Shown: positions 26,398-34,853 of the stretch, in pieces | How the letters are laid out: each line of letters begins with the position of its first letter | Position numbering within the stretch: position 1 is the first letter of the stretch | Origin: Oceanobacillus profundus | GTDB lineage: Bacteria > Bacillota > Bacilli > Bacillales > Amphibacillaceae | Direction of reading: 5' to 3' | NCBI RefSeq assembly: GCF_003515705.1 | Contig: NZ_QWEH01000021.1 | Coordinates: 1-64,000, forward strand | Length of the DNA: 64,000 nt | Notes under the pieces: model-generated | Database searches by the model: none | What the model saw: the letters and a program-made list of their open reading frames with translations, nothing else | Told to the model about the DNA's origin: nothing | Made by a program: the position numbers and the translations under genes

Positions 26398-26545
26398 GAT
26401 GGAACGGACAAGGTCAAATGATGTATTTATCGAAGGCTTTATTCAAGAGCCAATGCTATTTCTTATTGCTATTAATTGTCACCATAAGAATGATTAAAAA
26501 TTATTTTTTGGAGTAGGCCTTTAGTTCAACTTAATAAATTCCATA
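26398..26545 (+). pseudogene. Decayed second copy of the permuted SPOCS-like gene
   Basis: The stretch translates as DVFIEGFIQEPMLFLIAINCHHKND then stop, clearly matching residues about 223-247 of the protein at 24515 (VLFIEGFIQESMEYLPAINW). Similarity continues at DNA level to the final TTAGTTCAA and beyond to TAATAAATTCC. The N-terminal two-thirds are gone. It sits between the two tandem copies, in exactly the position the 24515 gene occupies relative to copy 1. Confidence 0.8.
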
Positions 26546-26692
26546 GAATCTGAGATGATGAAATTTCAATTTACTAATAAAAATCAACGATTGACTCCTA
26601 TTATTAGTCTAGTCATAATCTTACTAATCGAATATCTTATTAATGTAAAGGTAATAGACTATTAACAATAATAAATAGGAGGAATTTTTATT

Positions 26693-27511
26693 ATGGTAGG
26701 CTTTGGTAAAAGCTATTTAAATAATACTATCGTGAATAGAAATAACACGAAGAAGGCTCCAGATCCCGGTAAAGTAAACTGTGATGTTAAAGCACGTACA
26801 GAGGTTCAACTTCAGGATACTCCAGCTACTCCTGTCGTTAATCCAGATCTAACTGGTGCACTTATTAAAGTCCCGCTTGTTCTAGCTGAGACAACGCTTC
26901 AAGTGGTAGTAGAAGCTGACATTCCGCTTGATCCGCCAGCAACGGAAATTAAAAGAGTATTAAAGGATGTTTTCTTAACACAATGCAAACTCGTTCCTGT
27001 AGGTCCATTTACAGAAATAAACGACTCAGGATTCTTCACTTCTGAAGGAGCCAAGTTATTCGTAGAAGGGTATATTCGTAAAAACATCGAGTACGCACCA
27101 TATGGCTGTAATAGCGCACTACGTACTTTAACAGCCAAGGTTCCATTTTCTGGTTTTGCAGATTTAACTGGTGATCTAATGAATTTACCGATTTTCGGCT
27201 TTGGAGAGCAAAGAAGAGCACAATTTCTTGATCCTAAACACGGAGAATCTCCTCGTTTGGATAAATACTACTTCCAAAATAGTGTCATTTACAATGAACA
27301 GCCATTCTGTGAACTTATTAGCGCGGAATTCTTTGAACTTGACTTTTCTCCACATTCATTTGACTCACACAAAGGCAAATGCTCTAATAACGACAGTTTT
27401 AACAAATTACGTGAAAAAATCGTTACCGACCTTACTTTAAAAGTGTTACAGGTTCAACAAATTCCACTTAATGGTGGAGTCGCTGCAAACAGACACGAAA
27501 ACGATTGCTAG
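26693..27511 (+). CDS. SPOCS-like (DUF3794) protein, tandem copy 2
   Basis: The 272-residue protein differs from copy 1 by 13 substitutions and a one-residue deletion by my count (for example Q6K, G31D, C84T, K137Y, N220H). Module order is A-B-C as in copy 1. It lacks Cys84. ATG at 26693 follows AGGAGG, and the 5' leader (ATTAACAATAATAAATAGGAGG) is almost identical to copy 1. The distance between the two ATGs is 1219 nt. It ends in its own hairpin. Function as for copy 1; the duplication probably raises dosage or gives interchangeable subunits. Confidence 0.7.
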   Translation: MVGFGKSYLNNTIVNRNNTKKAPDPGKVNCDVKARTEVQLQDTPATPVVNPDLTGALIKVPLVLAETTLQVVVEADIPLDPPATEIKRVLKDVFLTQCKLVPVGPFTEINDSGFFTSEGAKLFVEGYIRKNIEYAPYGCNSALRTLTAKVPFSGFADLTGDLMNLPIFGFGEQRRAQFLDPKHGESPRLDKYYFQNSVIYNEQPFCELISAEFFELDFSPHSFDSHKGKCSNNDSFNKLREKIVTDLTLKVLQVQQIPLNGGVAANRHENDC

Positions 27512-27561
27512 GAATTATTTAGTACAAAAGATTTAATATGTAATCCTTTTAATTATTGGTG

Positions 27562-27598
27562 AAGACAAGTTGAGCTTAGTAATAGCTCAACTTGTCTT
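27562..27598 (+). terminator. Terminator after SPOCS-like copy 2
   Basis: AAGACAAGTTGAGC pairs with GCTCAACTTGTCTT across a 9-nt loop, copied from the hairpin behind copy 1. Confidence 0.8.
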
Positions 27599-27697
27599 AT
27601 GATGATAAACGTAACAAATCCTAGTCCTTTGAATCTGTAGTTTTTTTGATTTTATGAAGCATTTCATGTGCATTAGAATAATGCGGGAGGAAGATCA

Positions 27698-27808
27698 ATG
27701 AACAGTCTAAAGATGCGACAAAGCCAAAAAACACGTGAGAGAGGTTTCTTTGAAGTTTACTTCTCAAAATCAAGTATTAAGAATAGAATTTATATCATAG
27801 TATTTTAA
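27698..27808 (+). CDS. Small basic peptide (36 aa)
   Basis: ATG at 27698 follows GGGAGG by 7 nt. The peptide is basic (MNSLKMRQSQKTRERG start) and contains GFFEVYFSKSSIKN. No family is recognised. It could be a small spore-associated or leader peptide; the good ribosome site is the only support. Confidence 0.35.
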   Translation: MNSLKMRQSQKTRERGFFEVYFSKSSIKNRIYIIVF

Positions 27809-27844
27809 CGACCCGTCCTGTTAATAAGAAAGGAAAGCAATTAT

Positions 27845-28789
27845 ATGTTTTCTTTAATCAGAGAAGAAAAAGTATACGTATTATTGATTTTTTTAATTCT
27901 TTACATAAACGTTTATATCACATTTAGTTGTATATACCTTCTATTAGATATTTTAAATGTTGGGACCTTAGTTAATTCCTTTTCATTTAATGAATCACAG
28001 AGCTTATTCTCACAAAAATTATTGAATTCACTATACCTAAGTGCAAGAACTTTATTTTTCGATGGCTATGGTTACATTGTCCCTTATGGTTGGTCTAGGA
28101 TTGTTGCGCTCATTGGAGAAACAGTTGGTTTTTTACTACCGGCATTCTTCATAATCAAGTTCCTCCCTTTAAAAAATATCAGGATGGAACGAAACCAATT
28201 TCCGATATTGAAACTAATAGTACGTTCCCTTTTGGTTACTTTAGGAGCCCTTTTAGTTTCATTTGGATTGGAGATTTTTTTAGTTCCGAATAATATCATT
28301 GATGGTGGGATCGTTGGAATTTCAATAATAATGTCCTATTTAACGGGCATTAAATTAGAGTTATTTTTGTTGATATTAAACGTTCCCTTCCTGTATTTAG
28401 GTTATAGGCAAATCGGTAAAAAATTTGTGGTAACTACCTTATTTGGATTAAGCGTTTTATCACTAGGAACACTTTTTCTATTGAACGTACCTGTTCCAAC
28501 TGAAAATCCATTACTGGCATCAATTTTTGGTGGAGCCTTTTTAGGAGTTGGTGTTGGAATGGTAATCAGGTCCGGTGGTTCTCTTGATGGTACAGAAATT
28601 TTGGGAATTCTACTTAATCGAAAGACACCCTTCTCTGTTGGTAAGGTTGTTTTGTTTATTAATGTTTTTATTTTTTTCAGTGCAGGTTTTGTTTTCGGTT
28701 GGGATAGAGCAATGTATTCACTAATAACATATTTTATTGCCTCAAAAATGATTGACTTTACAATTGAAGGGTTCAAGACTAGTTTTTAG
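27845..28789 (+). CDS. YitT-family membrane protein with N-terminal channel-like pore
   Basis: The 314-residue protein joins two parts. Residues 1-115 contain two membrane helices and ARTLFFDGYGYIVPYGWSR near residue 70, which resembles the pore-loop and GYG filter of two-helix K+ channels. Residues 120-312 are a YitT (DUF161) domain with GLEIFLVPNNIIDGGIVGISI near 146, MSYLTGIKLELFLLILNVPF near 168, and GGSLDGTEILGILLNRKT near 248. The usual C-terminal DUF2179 domain (about 60 residues) is missing; the frame stops soon after IDFTIEGF. It follows the small basic peptide by 36 nt. Potassium transport or a channel-like regulation of YitT is a hypothesis. Confidence 0.7.
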   Translation: MFSLIREEKVYVLLIFLILYINVYITFSCIYLLLDILNVGTLVNSFSFNESQSLFSQKLLNSLYLSARTLFFDGYGYIVPYGWSRIVALIGETVGFLLPAFFIIKFLPLKNIRMERNQFPILKLIVRSLLVTLGALLVSFGLEIFLVPNNIIDGGIVGISIIMSYLTGIKLELFLLILNVPFLYLGYRQIGKKFVVTTLFGLSVLSLGTLFLLNVPVPTENPLLASIFGGAFLGVGVGMVIRSGGSLDGTEILGILLNRKTPFSVGKVVLFINVFIFFSAGFVFGWDRAMYSLITYFIASKMIDFTIEGFKTSF

Positions 28790-29105
28790 ACTTCCCATTG
28801 TGTAACTATTACTGTTCAAATTGCTTGCCAAAAGTTTTGATATAGAATTCATATTCTTGTATGCAGTATCGACTAATGGATGATTAACAAAGAATATATT
28901 AAAAAATCAGATGACAGAATTAGCACGATTACGATTTACTACGTTGTTTTAAGATGGTATACCTTTATAAAAGTTATATAGCCAAAATAAAAGACCAAAT
29001 CATTGTGTGACTTGGTCTTATAATTGATGTGTGACTTGGTCTTATAATTGATGTGTTACTTGGTACAACTGCTATTAATTTTGTACTATTAGCTTTTACA
29101 GTAAG
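28790..29105. other. Intergenic region with hairpin and tandem repeat
   Basis: No gene is supported. It contains a hairpin (AAGACCAA ... TTGGTCTT, 28991-29019) that could terminate the YitT-like gene and a 24-bp tandem repeat listed separately. Confidence 0.5.
29005..29064. repeat. 24-bp tandem repeat, about 2.5 copies
   Basis: The unit GTGTGACTTGGTCTTATAATTGAT-type begins at 29005 and again at 29029, with a partial, diverged third copy at 29053-29064. The first copy overlaps the hairpin that follows the YitT-like gene, so the repeat may duplicate part of a terminator. Confidence 0.8.
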
Positions 29106-30113
29106 TTAATTATTAATAACCTCTTCTAGTACCTCCATCACCTTATATGCACCAGATGATACATTGGAACATGCAACAAATGTAATTTCATGAGTTGGAT
29201 AGTACGCTGAGTGAAAGTTAACACCTGGATCATAGCCCATCATGTGATATTTCACAATTCCTTCTGGTTCTTTTGCTATCCATATCCCATAACCATAATA
29301 TGTGCTATCTTCTTCATGAACAAAAGGTGTCAATAGCTTTTTCGTAAAAGATTCATCAAGTAGCTCATGATGAATCAATGCATGCCAAAACCTAATCATA
29401 TCTGGTGCTGTGACAAATGCACCTCCATCTGAGCCTCCGCGAATCGGCAAAGAATACAGATTCGTGCGCCACGACCCATCCACCTCATCAATATAACCGA
29501 AGGCAGTTCTTGCCGGAAGTGCATCAAAAGAAAAATACCCCGAATTCAACATGCCAGCTCGTTGAAAAATATGTTCATGTACATAGTCGGTAAACTGCTG
29601 CCCACTCACCTTTTCAACTACAAGTCCCAATAATATATAACCAGCATTATTATAATGAAACCTTTCCCCTGGTTTGCCTTTCATCGGCTTATCTTGAAAT
29701 AGTGGCAAAAAGTCAGCTGGACGACGCAATATATACATCGGTGTCTCTTTCCATAAAGCTTCAAAGTCATCCAGAACTTCTTCATCAAAGTAATCTGGAA
29801 TTCCGGATGTATGTGTTAGCAAATGATGAATTGTTATGGAATCATCCCAATGCGGAAAGACAACATCAATTGTATTTTCTAAATTTTCTTCAAAACTTAA
29901 TTTACCAGCTTGGACAAGTTGAGAAATTGCAATTGCTGTGAAAAGCTTACAGCCGGATGCAATACCGTACCTCGTATTTTGTTTGTTTTTCAGCTTGTCT
30001 GATCGATTAGCATAACCTGAACTAAGCTCCACATTCATTCCATTGCTATCTTTAACAATAATTGTTCCTGAAAAATTATTTCTTTTTTGCAATTCCACAA
30101 GCTTATTTTTCAT
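29106..30113 (-). CDS. Serine hydrolase of the beta-lactamase class C/PBP4* family
   Basis: The 335-residue protein has the serine-peptidase motifs: Ser-Gly-Cys-Lys in YGIASGCKLFTAI near residue 55 (SxxK), YNNAG near 155 (YxN) and HLLTHTSGIPDYF near 98. No N-terminal signal peptide is evident, so it is probably cytoplasmic or non-classical. ATG at 30113 has AAAGG upstream; an in-frame ATG 42 nt earlier is less likely. Such proteins include D-aminopeptidases, esterases and penicillin-binding hydrolases; substrate is unknown. It lies head to head with the ABC transporter pair. Confidence 0.85.
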   Translation of the reverse strand: MKNKLVELQKRNNFSGTIIVKDSNGMNVELSSGYANRSDKLKNKQNTRYGIASGCKLFTAIAISQLVQAGKLSFEENLENTIDVVFPHWDDSITIHHLLTHTSGIPDYFDEEVLDDFEALWKETPMYILRRPADFLPLFQDKPMKGKPGERFHYNNAGYILLGLVVEKVSGQQFTDYVHEHIFQRAGMLNSGYFSFDALPARTAFGYIDEVDGSWRTNLYSLPIRGGSDGGAFVTAPDMIRFWHALIHHELLDESFTKKLLTPFVHEEDSTYYGYGIWIAKEPEGIVKYHMMGYDPGVNFHSAYYPTHEITFVACSNVSSGAYKVMEVLEEVINN

Positions 30114-30324
30114 ATAGACAATCCTTTCTTTGTACTTAGGAGATAAGCTTAACAAACAGCGAGAGATTAAATAACATTAATTTTATAAATATTCCTACAA
30201 TCACTCCCATAGATAACATTACCACATTTTTCTTGAATTTTTTATAAAAATATACAAAATATGAAACTTCTAATCTTCGTTCAACGTACAACCTATCAAG
30301 AAATAAGAAAAGGGGTATTAATCA

Positions 30325-31245
30325 ATGTCAGAAGCAGCAATGGAGTTAGTTGATGTACGGAAGACAATTGGCAAGAAAGAAATTATTAAAGGACTCTCTT
30401 TTACAATCCAAAAAGGAGAGGTGTTTGGCTTTATTGGTCCAAATGGTGCGGGAAAAACAACAACGATTCGAATGATGGTTGGGTTGATGAAGCTAACAGA
30501 TGGTGATGTCCTCATCCAAGGGAATAGTATTAAATCTAACTATAAGGAAGCTGTACGCGAGGTTGGAGCAATTGTTGAAAACCCAGAAATGTATCCATTT
30601 ATGACAGGTGAACAAAATCTAGCCCATTATGCCCGAATGATACCTGGGATAACAAAGGACCGAATCAAAGAGGTCGTAGAAATTGTCGGACTCGAAAAGG
30701 CTATGAAGGAAAAAGTTGGCAGATATTCCTTAGGGATGCGCCAACGTTTAGGTATTGCACAAGCACTTTTACATAAACCTTCGATTTTAATATTAGACGA
30801 GCCAACAAATGGCCTTGATCCCGCTGGAATTCGTGAGATCCGGAGATACATTCGAAAATTGGCAGAGGAGAATAACGTTGCGGTTATTATTTCAAGTCAC
30901 CTTTTATCAGAAATCGAGTTGATGTGTGACCGAATTGGTATTATTAAAAACGGTGAGCTCGTAGCCACCCAACAGGTACATGAAAATGTAGCAACCGATA
31001 ATTTAATGCAGGTTAAAATCGAAGTATCACCTAGCGAAAAGGCAATAGAAATATTAAAAACTGAGTTTAAAATTCAAGCCGCTCTGGAGGGTGCAAATCT
31101 TCTCTTCCAGCTAGAAAAGGAAAAAATACCAGAAGTTATTAACGTGTTTGTAAAACATGATATATCTGTTTATCAAGTAAGCATTACAAAAGCATCGCTT
31201 GAGGATAAATTCTTTGATTTGATTGGAGAGAATACGATTGAGTAA
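30325..31245 (+). CDS. ABC transporter ATP-binding protein (export/multidrug type)
   Basis: The 306-residue protein has a single nucleotide-binding domain: Walker A GPNGAGKT near residue 39, signature YSLGMRQRLG near 134, Walker B ILILDEPTNGLDP near 155 and switch His in SSHLLSEIE near 192. The C-terminal 80 residues form the extension found in BcrA/CcmA-type exporters. The ATG at 30325 is preceded by a weak site. Its last bases overlap the permease start. The pair resembles bacitracin-type or ABC-2 exporters with unknown substrate. Confidence 0.85.
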   Translation: MSEAAMELVDVRKTIGKKEIIKGLSFTIQKGEVFGFIGPNGAGKTTTIRMMVGLMKLTDGDVLIQGNSIKSNYKEAVREVGAIVENPEMYPFMTGEQNLAHYARMIPGITKDRIKEVVEIVGLEKAMKEKVGRYSLGMRQRLGIAQALLHKPSILILDEPTNGLDPAGIREIRRYIRKLAEENNVAVIISSHLLSEIELMCDRIGIIKNGELVATQQVHENVATDNLMQVKIEVSPSEKAIEILKTEFKIQAALEGANLLFQLEKEKIPEVINVFVKHDISVYQVSITKASLEDKFFDLIGENTIE

Positions 31246-32191
31246 TTTTTTAAAACTTATTTCGAATGAACTTAAAAAAATCTACGTTGTGAAATCAACA
31301 TGGATTATGTATATAGTATTAGCTGTGATTATAGTTGGCACTGGAATATTAAACAATACAGTTGGGGATATTCAAAACAGCTATGAATCGGATTCATGGC
31401 GTACACAGCTAGAAGAAGAAAACGCAAATTTAACACAAGAAATGGAAGATGAGACTTATTTAGAAACCTATAACTCGATGGTGATCGAGCAAAATAATTA
31501 CTACTTAGAAAACGATATTCAGCCTTCAGGATATGGTGCATGGCATTTTATTATGGAAAACAAAATGCTCTTATCCTTAGTAAGTTTATTAACGATTATT
31601 GTTGCAGCAGGAATTATAGCGAATGAATTTAGATGGGGAACAATTAAACTTCTTCTGATTCGTCCTATTTCACGCACCAAAATATTAATTTCCAAATACG
31701 TATCTGTACTATTATTCGCCTTATTTACCCTATTATTTGTCTTAATTTTCTCTGGTATTACAGGTGCTATTCTCTTTGGTATCGAGGGGATGAATCCATA
31801 TACATTGCTAGAAAAGAATGGCAGCTTGGAGTACGTATCTGTTATTGGTGAGATTATTTCAGGTTATGGTTATCAACTTATTATATTACTTATGATGGCA
31901 ACCTTCGCATTTATGATTTCAAGTGTATTCCGTAATAGTGCACTCGCAATCGGACTAGCGATTTTCCTTATGTTTGTTGGAAACCAAATTGTCTTCTTTT
32001 TTGCAGAACGCTCATGGGCAAAATATATCCTGTTTGCGAACACAGACTTGAGTCAGTATGCGGATGGAAATACACCATTCATCGAGGGCATGACATTAGG
32101 TTTTTCAATTACAATGCTTTTAATCTATTATATTGTATTTATGCTGCTTGCATGGATTTTCTTTACAAAGCGAGATGTTGCAGGAAACTAA
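31238..32191 (+). CDS. ABC-2 type permease
   Basis: The 317-residue protein has about six membrane segments: an N-terminal helix (STWIMYIVLAVIIVGTG), a long extracytoplasmic Glu/Asn-rich loop (to about residue 105), then helices MLLSLVSLLTIIVAAGIIA, VLLFALFTLLFVLIFSG, IILLMMATFAFMISSVF, NSALAIGLAIFLMFVG and a last helix near the C-terminus. FRWGTIKLLLIRPISR is the usual ABC-2 cytoplasmic loop. TTG at 31238 is chosen because GGAGAG lies 7 nt upstream; it overlaps the ATPase gene by 8 nt, so they are coupled. It completes an exporter with the upstream ATPase. Confidence 0.83.
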   Translation: MSNFLKLISNELKKIYVVKSTWIMYIVLAVIIVGTGILNNTVGDIQNSYESDSWRTQLEEENANLTQEMEDETYLETYNSMVIEQNNYYLENDIQPSGYGAWHFIMENKMLLSLVSLLTIIVAAGIIANEFRWGTIKLLLIRPISRTKILISKYVSVLLFALFTLLFVLIFSGITGAILFGIEGMNPYTLLEKNGSLEYVSVIGEIISGYGYQLIILLMMATFAFMISSVFRNSALAIGLAIFLMFVGNQIVFFFAERSWAKYILFANTDLSQYADGNTPFIEGMTLGFSITMLLIYYIVFMLLAWIFFTKRDVAGN

Positions 32192-32552
32192 TTTTTTCAA
32201 ACATTTAAGTCTAAATTGGAGTTTATACACAGGATGATGATCAAATCCTCATTAGGTCATCTTCCTCTCTCCTCCCCTTTTAATACTTTCTTGTTTCACC
32301 TTCATTGAAATCACCTGCATTCTCCCTTGCAACTTCCCAAATACAAATTGTAACCCAATTTCATAAAATCATTGATAATAAACATTGTTTCGAATATATT
32401 TAATATGTATGATTTTTCCTGTCCATTCAATATTCATTTCATACATAACGAATTTTTCATAATTTGAAGTACTTTTTTCAAATTTTACGAAACCTTTATT
32501 ATCGTTTATTCGTATATAAAGTAAAGCACCTATAAATAAGGGATGGATGCAT
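32192..32552. other. Intergenic region with a sigma-W promoter for the NfeD-flotillin pair
   Basis: No gene is supported. The region contains a weak hairpin near 32233-32268 behind the ABC permease and a clear sigma-W promoter at 32488-32514. Confidence 0.6.
32488..32514 (+). promoter_or_regulatory. Sigma-W promoter
   Basis: CGAAAC at 32488-32493, a 17-nt spacer and CGTA at 32511-32514 match the sigma-W pattern (TGAAAC, 16-17 nt, CGTA) except for the first base. It lies about 40 nt upstream of the NfeD-like gene, as in the sigma-W-controlled yuaFGI operon of B. subtilis. Confidence 0.75.
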
Positions 32553-33098
32553 ATGATGCTATTTGATACACCGATCGAAACGATTTACTTAATAACGCTA
32601 ATTGTAGCGGGAATATTAACCATTCTTTACCTCTTATTTGGTGATATTTTAGAAGTCATCACAGAGGCAATCAGCTTTGTTCATCCAGTTCTCATTTTAT
32701 CTTTTATAACCTTTTTCTCTGCCTCAGGTTATATTTTTGAAGTTCTCACATCATTTAATAGTTTGCTTATTATTGGTATCTCGATTGTCTTTTCTTTCTT
32801 ATTAACTACATTGCTAAATGTATTTGTTTTAATTCCCATTTCCTCAGCAGAAGAATCGCTTAGCTATACAGAGGATTCCTTAAAAGGAAGAGTAGGCAAA
32901 ATTATCATTCCAATTCCAGAGAATGGATTTGGCGAGATTATTATCGATAGTAAAAGCGGGATGATTTCAAAGCCTGCTGCAGCTTATGAGCATCAGCCAA
33001 TTGAAGCTGGTATGCAAGTGCTTGTTATTGAAATAGAAAACGGTGTTCTTTATGTTGTTCCTTATGAAACAGATTTAGATGCCGAATACTCTGTTTAA
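32553..33098 (+). CDS. yuaF: NfeD-like membrane protein (YuaF)
   Basis: The 181-residue protein has three membrane segments (IYLITLIVAGILTILYLLFG near 11, ISFVHPVLILSFITFF near 44, LLIIGISIVFSFLLTTLLNV near 70) and a C-terminal OB-fold-like beta domain (about 107-180, LKGRVGKIIIPIPENGFGEI ... GVLYVVPY). NfeD/YuaF proteins are flotillin partners acting in membrane microdomains. ATG at 32553 has AAGGGA 9 nt upstream; an upstream ATG at 32547 is too close. It lies 151 nt ahead of the flotillin gene and shares the sigma-W promoter. Confidence 0.83.
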   Translation: MMLFDTPIETIYLITLIVAGILTILYLLFGDILEVITEAISFVHPVLILSFITFFSASGYIFEVLTSFNSLLIIGISIVFSFLLTTLLNVFVLIPISSAEESLSYTEDSLKGRVGKIIIPIPENGFGEIIIDSKSGMISKPAAAYEHQPIEAGMQVLVIEIENGVLYVVPYETDLDAEYSV

Positions 33099-33249
33099 TC
33101 TACTAATCCATTTGGATAAGTATTTTAATAAAAACTTTAGCAAACTTGGGATTCTTTAGGCTTTTAGGTGAATACCTTAGTTGCACTTATGCAGATAAGA
33201 AAGTTTTATAATTTCTTATCTGACAACTACAAAAAAAGGAGGATAAATT

Positions 33250-34812
33250 ATGTTAGAAAGTATTTCAGTTGGTATTTGGGTCGTAATTGCTATTGTTGTA
33301 TTTCTATTAATTGCACTTATTGCTGTATTTATGACAAAGTACCGCACAGCAGGACCCGACGAAGCTCTCATTGTAACGGGTAGTTATTTAGGTGGTAAGA
33401 ATGTACATACAGATGAAGCTGGGAATAAGATTAAAATCATTCGCGGTGGTGGTACATTTGTATTACCAGTTTTCCAACAAGCGGAACCACTAAGCTTACT
33501 ATCTAGTAAACTGGAAGTATCCACCCCAGAAGTCTATACGGAGCAAGGTGTGCCCGTAATGGCAGATGGAACTGCAATCATTAAAATCGGTGGCTCGATC
33601 AATGAAATTGCTACAGCTGCTGAACAATTTTTAGGTAAGTCCAGATCAGACCGCGAGAATGAAGCAAAAGAGGTTCTTGAAGGACACCTGCGTTCCATTC
33701 TAGGTTCTATGACTGTTGAAGAAATTTATAAAAACCGGGATAAATTTTCCCAGGAAGTGCAGCGTGTCGCTTCCCAGGATTTGGCAAAAATGGGATTGAT
33801 CATTGTTTCCTTTACAATTAAAGATGTAAAAGATAAAAATGGTTATCTTGATTCATTAGGTAAACCACGGATTGCGCAAGTTAAACGTGATGCAGATATC
33901 GCAACTGCTGAAGCGGATAAAGAAACACGAATCAAACGCGCTGAAGCTGCCAAGGACGCACAAAAAGCTGAATTAGAACGCTCAACAGAAATTGCAGAAG
34001 CTGAGAAAGAAAATCAATTAAAGACAGCTGAATACCGTCGTGAACAGGATATTGCAAAAGCTCGAGCTGACCAAGCCTATGACTATGAAACTGCACGTGC
34101 GAAGCAGCAGGTTACAGAGCAAGAAATGCAAATTAAAATTATAGAACGACAAAAACAAATTGAGTTGGAAGAAAAAGAAATTCTGCGTCGTGAACGACAA
34201 TACGACTCTGAGGTTAAGAAGAAAGCAGATGCCGATCGTTATGCAGTTGAGCAATCAGCTGTTGCCGAAAAGGCTAGACAAATTGCAGAGGCAGATGCGA
34301 ATCAATATCGCATTGAATCACAAGCAAAAGCTGAAGCAGAACAAGTCCGCGTAGATGGACTTGCAAAAGCCGATTCTCAACGCGCACAAGGGGAAGCTGA
34401 GGCAGAAATCATTCGCCTGAAAGGTATTGCAGAAGCAGAAGCAAAAGAAAAAATCGCCGAAGCATTCGAACAGTTCGGTCAAGCAGCTGTACTCGATATG
34501 GTTATGAAAATGCTTCCTGAATATGCGAAGGAAATTGCTAGCCCACTTGCAAACATCGATAAAATTACAGTTGTTGATACTGGAAGCAGCGGTACAGATG
34601 GTGGGGCAAACAAGGTTACCGGCTATGCAACAAATCTGATGTCAACTTTACAGGAATCCCTAAAAGCATCTTCTGGTATTGATGTGAAAGATTTGCTGGA
34701 GAATATCACAGGAAAGAACAATTTACCTGACGATATCGATTTTGATCGTGTTCGCTATGAAACGAAAAAAGAGAATGAATTAGCTGCAAGTGAAGCTGAT
34801 CATTCAAATTAA
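33250..34812 (+). CDS. floT: Flotillin-like protein (FloT/YuaG)
   Basis: The 520-residue protein has an N-terminal membrane segment (SVGIWVVIAIVVFLLIALIA), an SPFH/band 7 domain (about 30-210, with YRTAGPDEALIVTG and LGSMTVEEIYKNRD) and a long flotillin Glu-Ala coiled-coil region (215-400, AEADKETRIKRAEAAKDAQK, IAEADANQYRIESQAKAEAE). The C-terminus holds MLPEYAKEIASPLANIDKIT. AGGAGG lies just before ATG 33250. Flotillins organise membrane microdomains and help envelope-stress and membrane fluidity. It sits behind the YuaF-like gene, and both respond to sigma W. A terminator follows at once. Confidence 0.92.
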   Translation: MLESISVGIWVVIAIVVFLLIALIAVFMTKYRTAGPDEALIVTGSYLGGKNVHTDEAGNKIKIIRGGGTFVLPVFQQAEPLSLLSSKLEVSTPEVYTEQGVPVMADGTAIIKIGGSINEIATAAEQFLGKSRSDRENEAKEVLEGHLRSILGSMTVEEIYKNRDKFSQEVQRVASQDLAKMGLIIVSFTIKDVKDKNGYLDSLGKPRIAQVKRDADIATAEADKETRIKRAEAAKDAQKAELERSTEIAEAEKENQLKTAEYRREQDIAKARADQAYDYETARAKQQVTEQEMQIKIIERQKQIELEEKEILRRERQYDSEVKKKADADRYAVEQSAVAEKARQIAEADANQYRIESQAKAEAEQVRVDGLAKADSQRAQGEAEAEIIRLKGIAEAEAKEKIAEAFEQFGQAAVLDMVMKMLPEYAKEIASPLANIDKITVVDTGSSGTDGGANKVTGYATNLMSTLQESLKASSGIDVKDLLENITGKNNLPDDIDFDRVRYETKKENELAASEADHSN

Positions 34813-34817
34813 ATTGA

Positions 34818-34848
34818 AAGGAACGGTCTATTTTACAGACCGTTCCTT
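34818..34848. terminator. Bidirectional terminator between flotillin and OsmC genes
   Basis: AAGGAACGGTCT and AGACCGTTCCTT pair perfectly across a 7-nt loop, with T-rich sequence on the plus strand and A-rich sequence on the other side. It separates two convergent genes. Confidence 0.85.
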
Positions 34849-34853
34849 CTTTA

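Noticed and set aside
29005-29064. CRISPR-like short repeats
   Set aside because: Copies are directly adjacent without spacers and only 2.5 in number.
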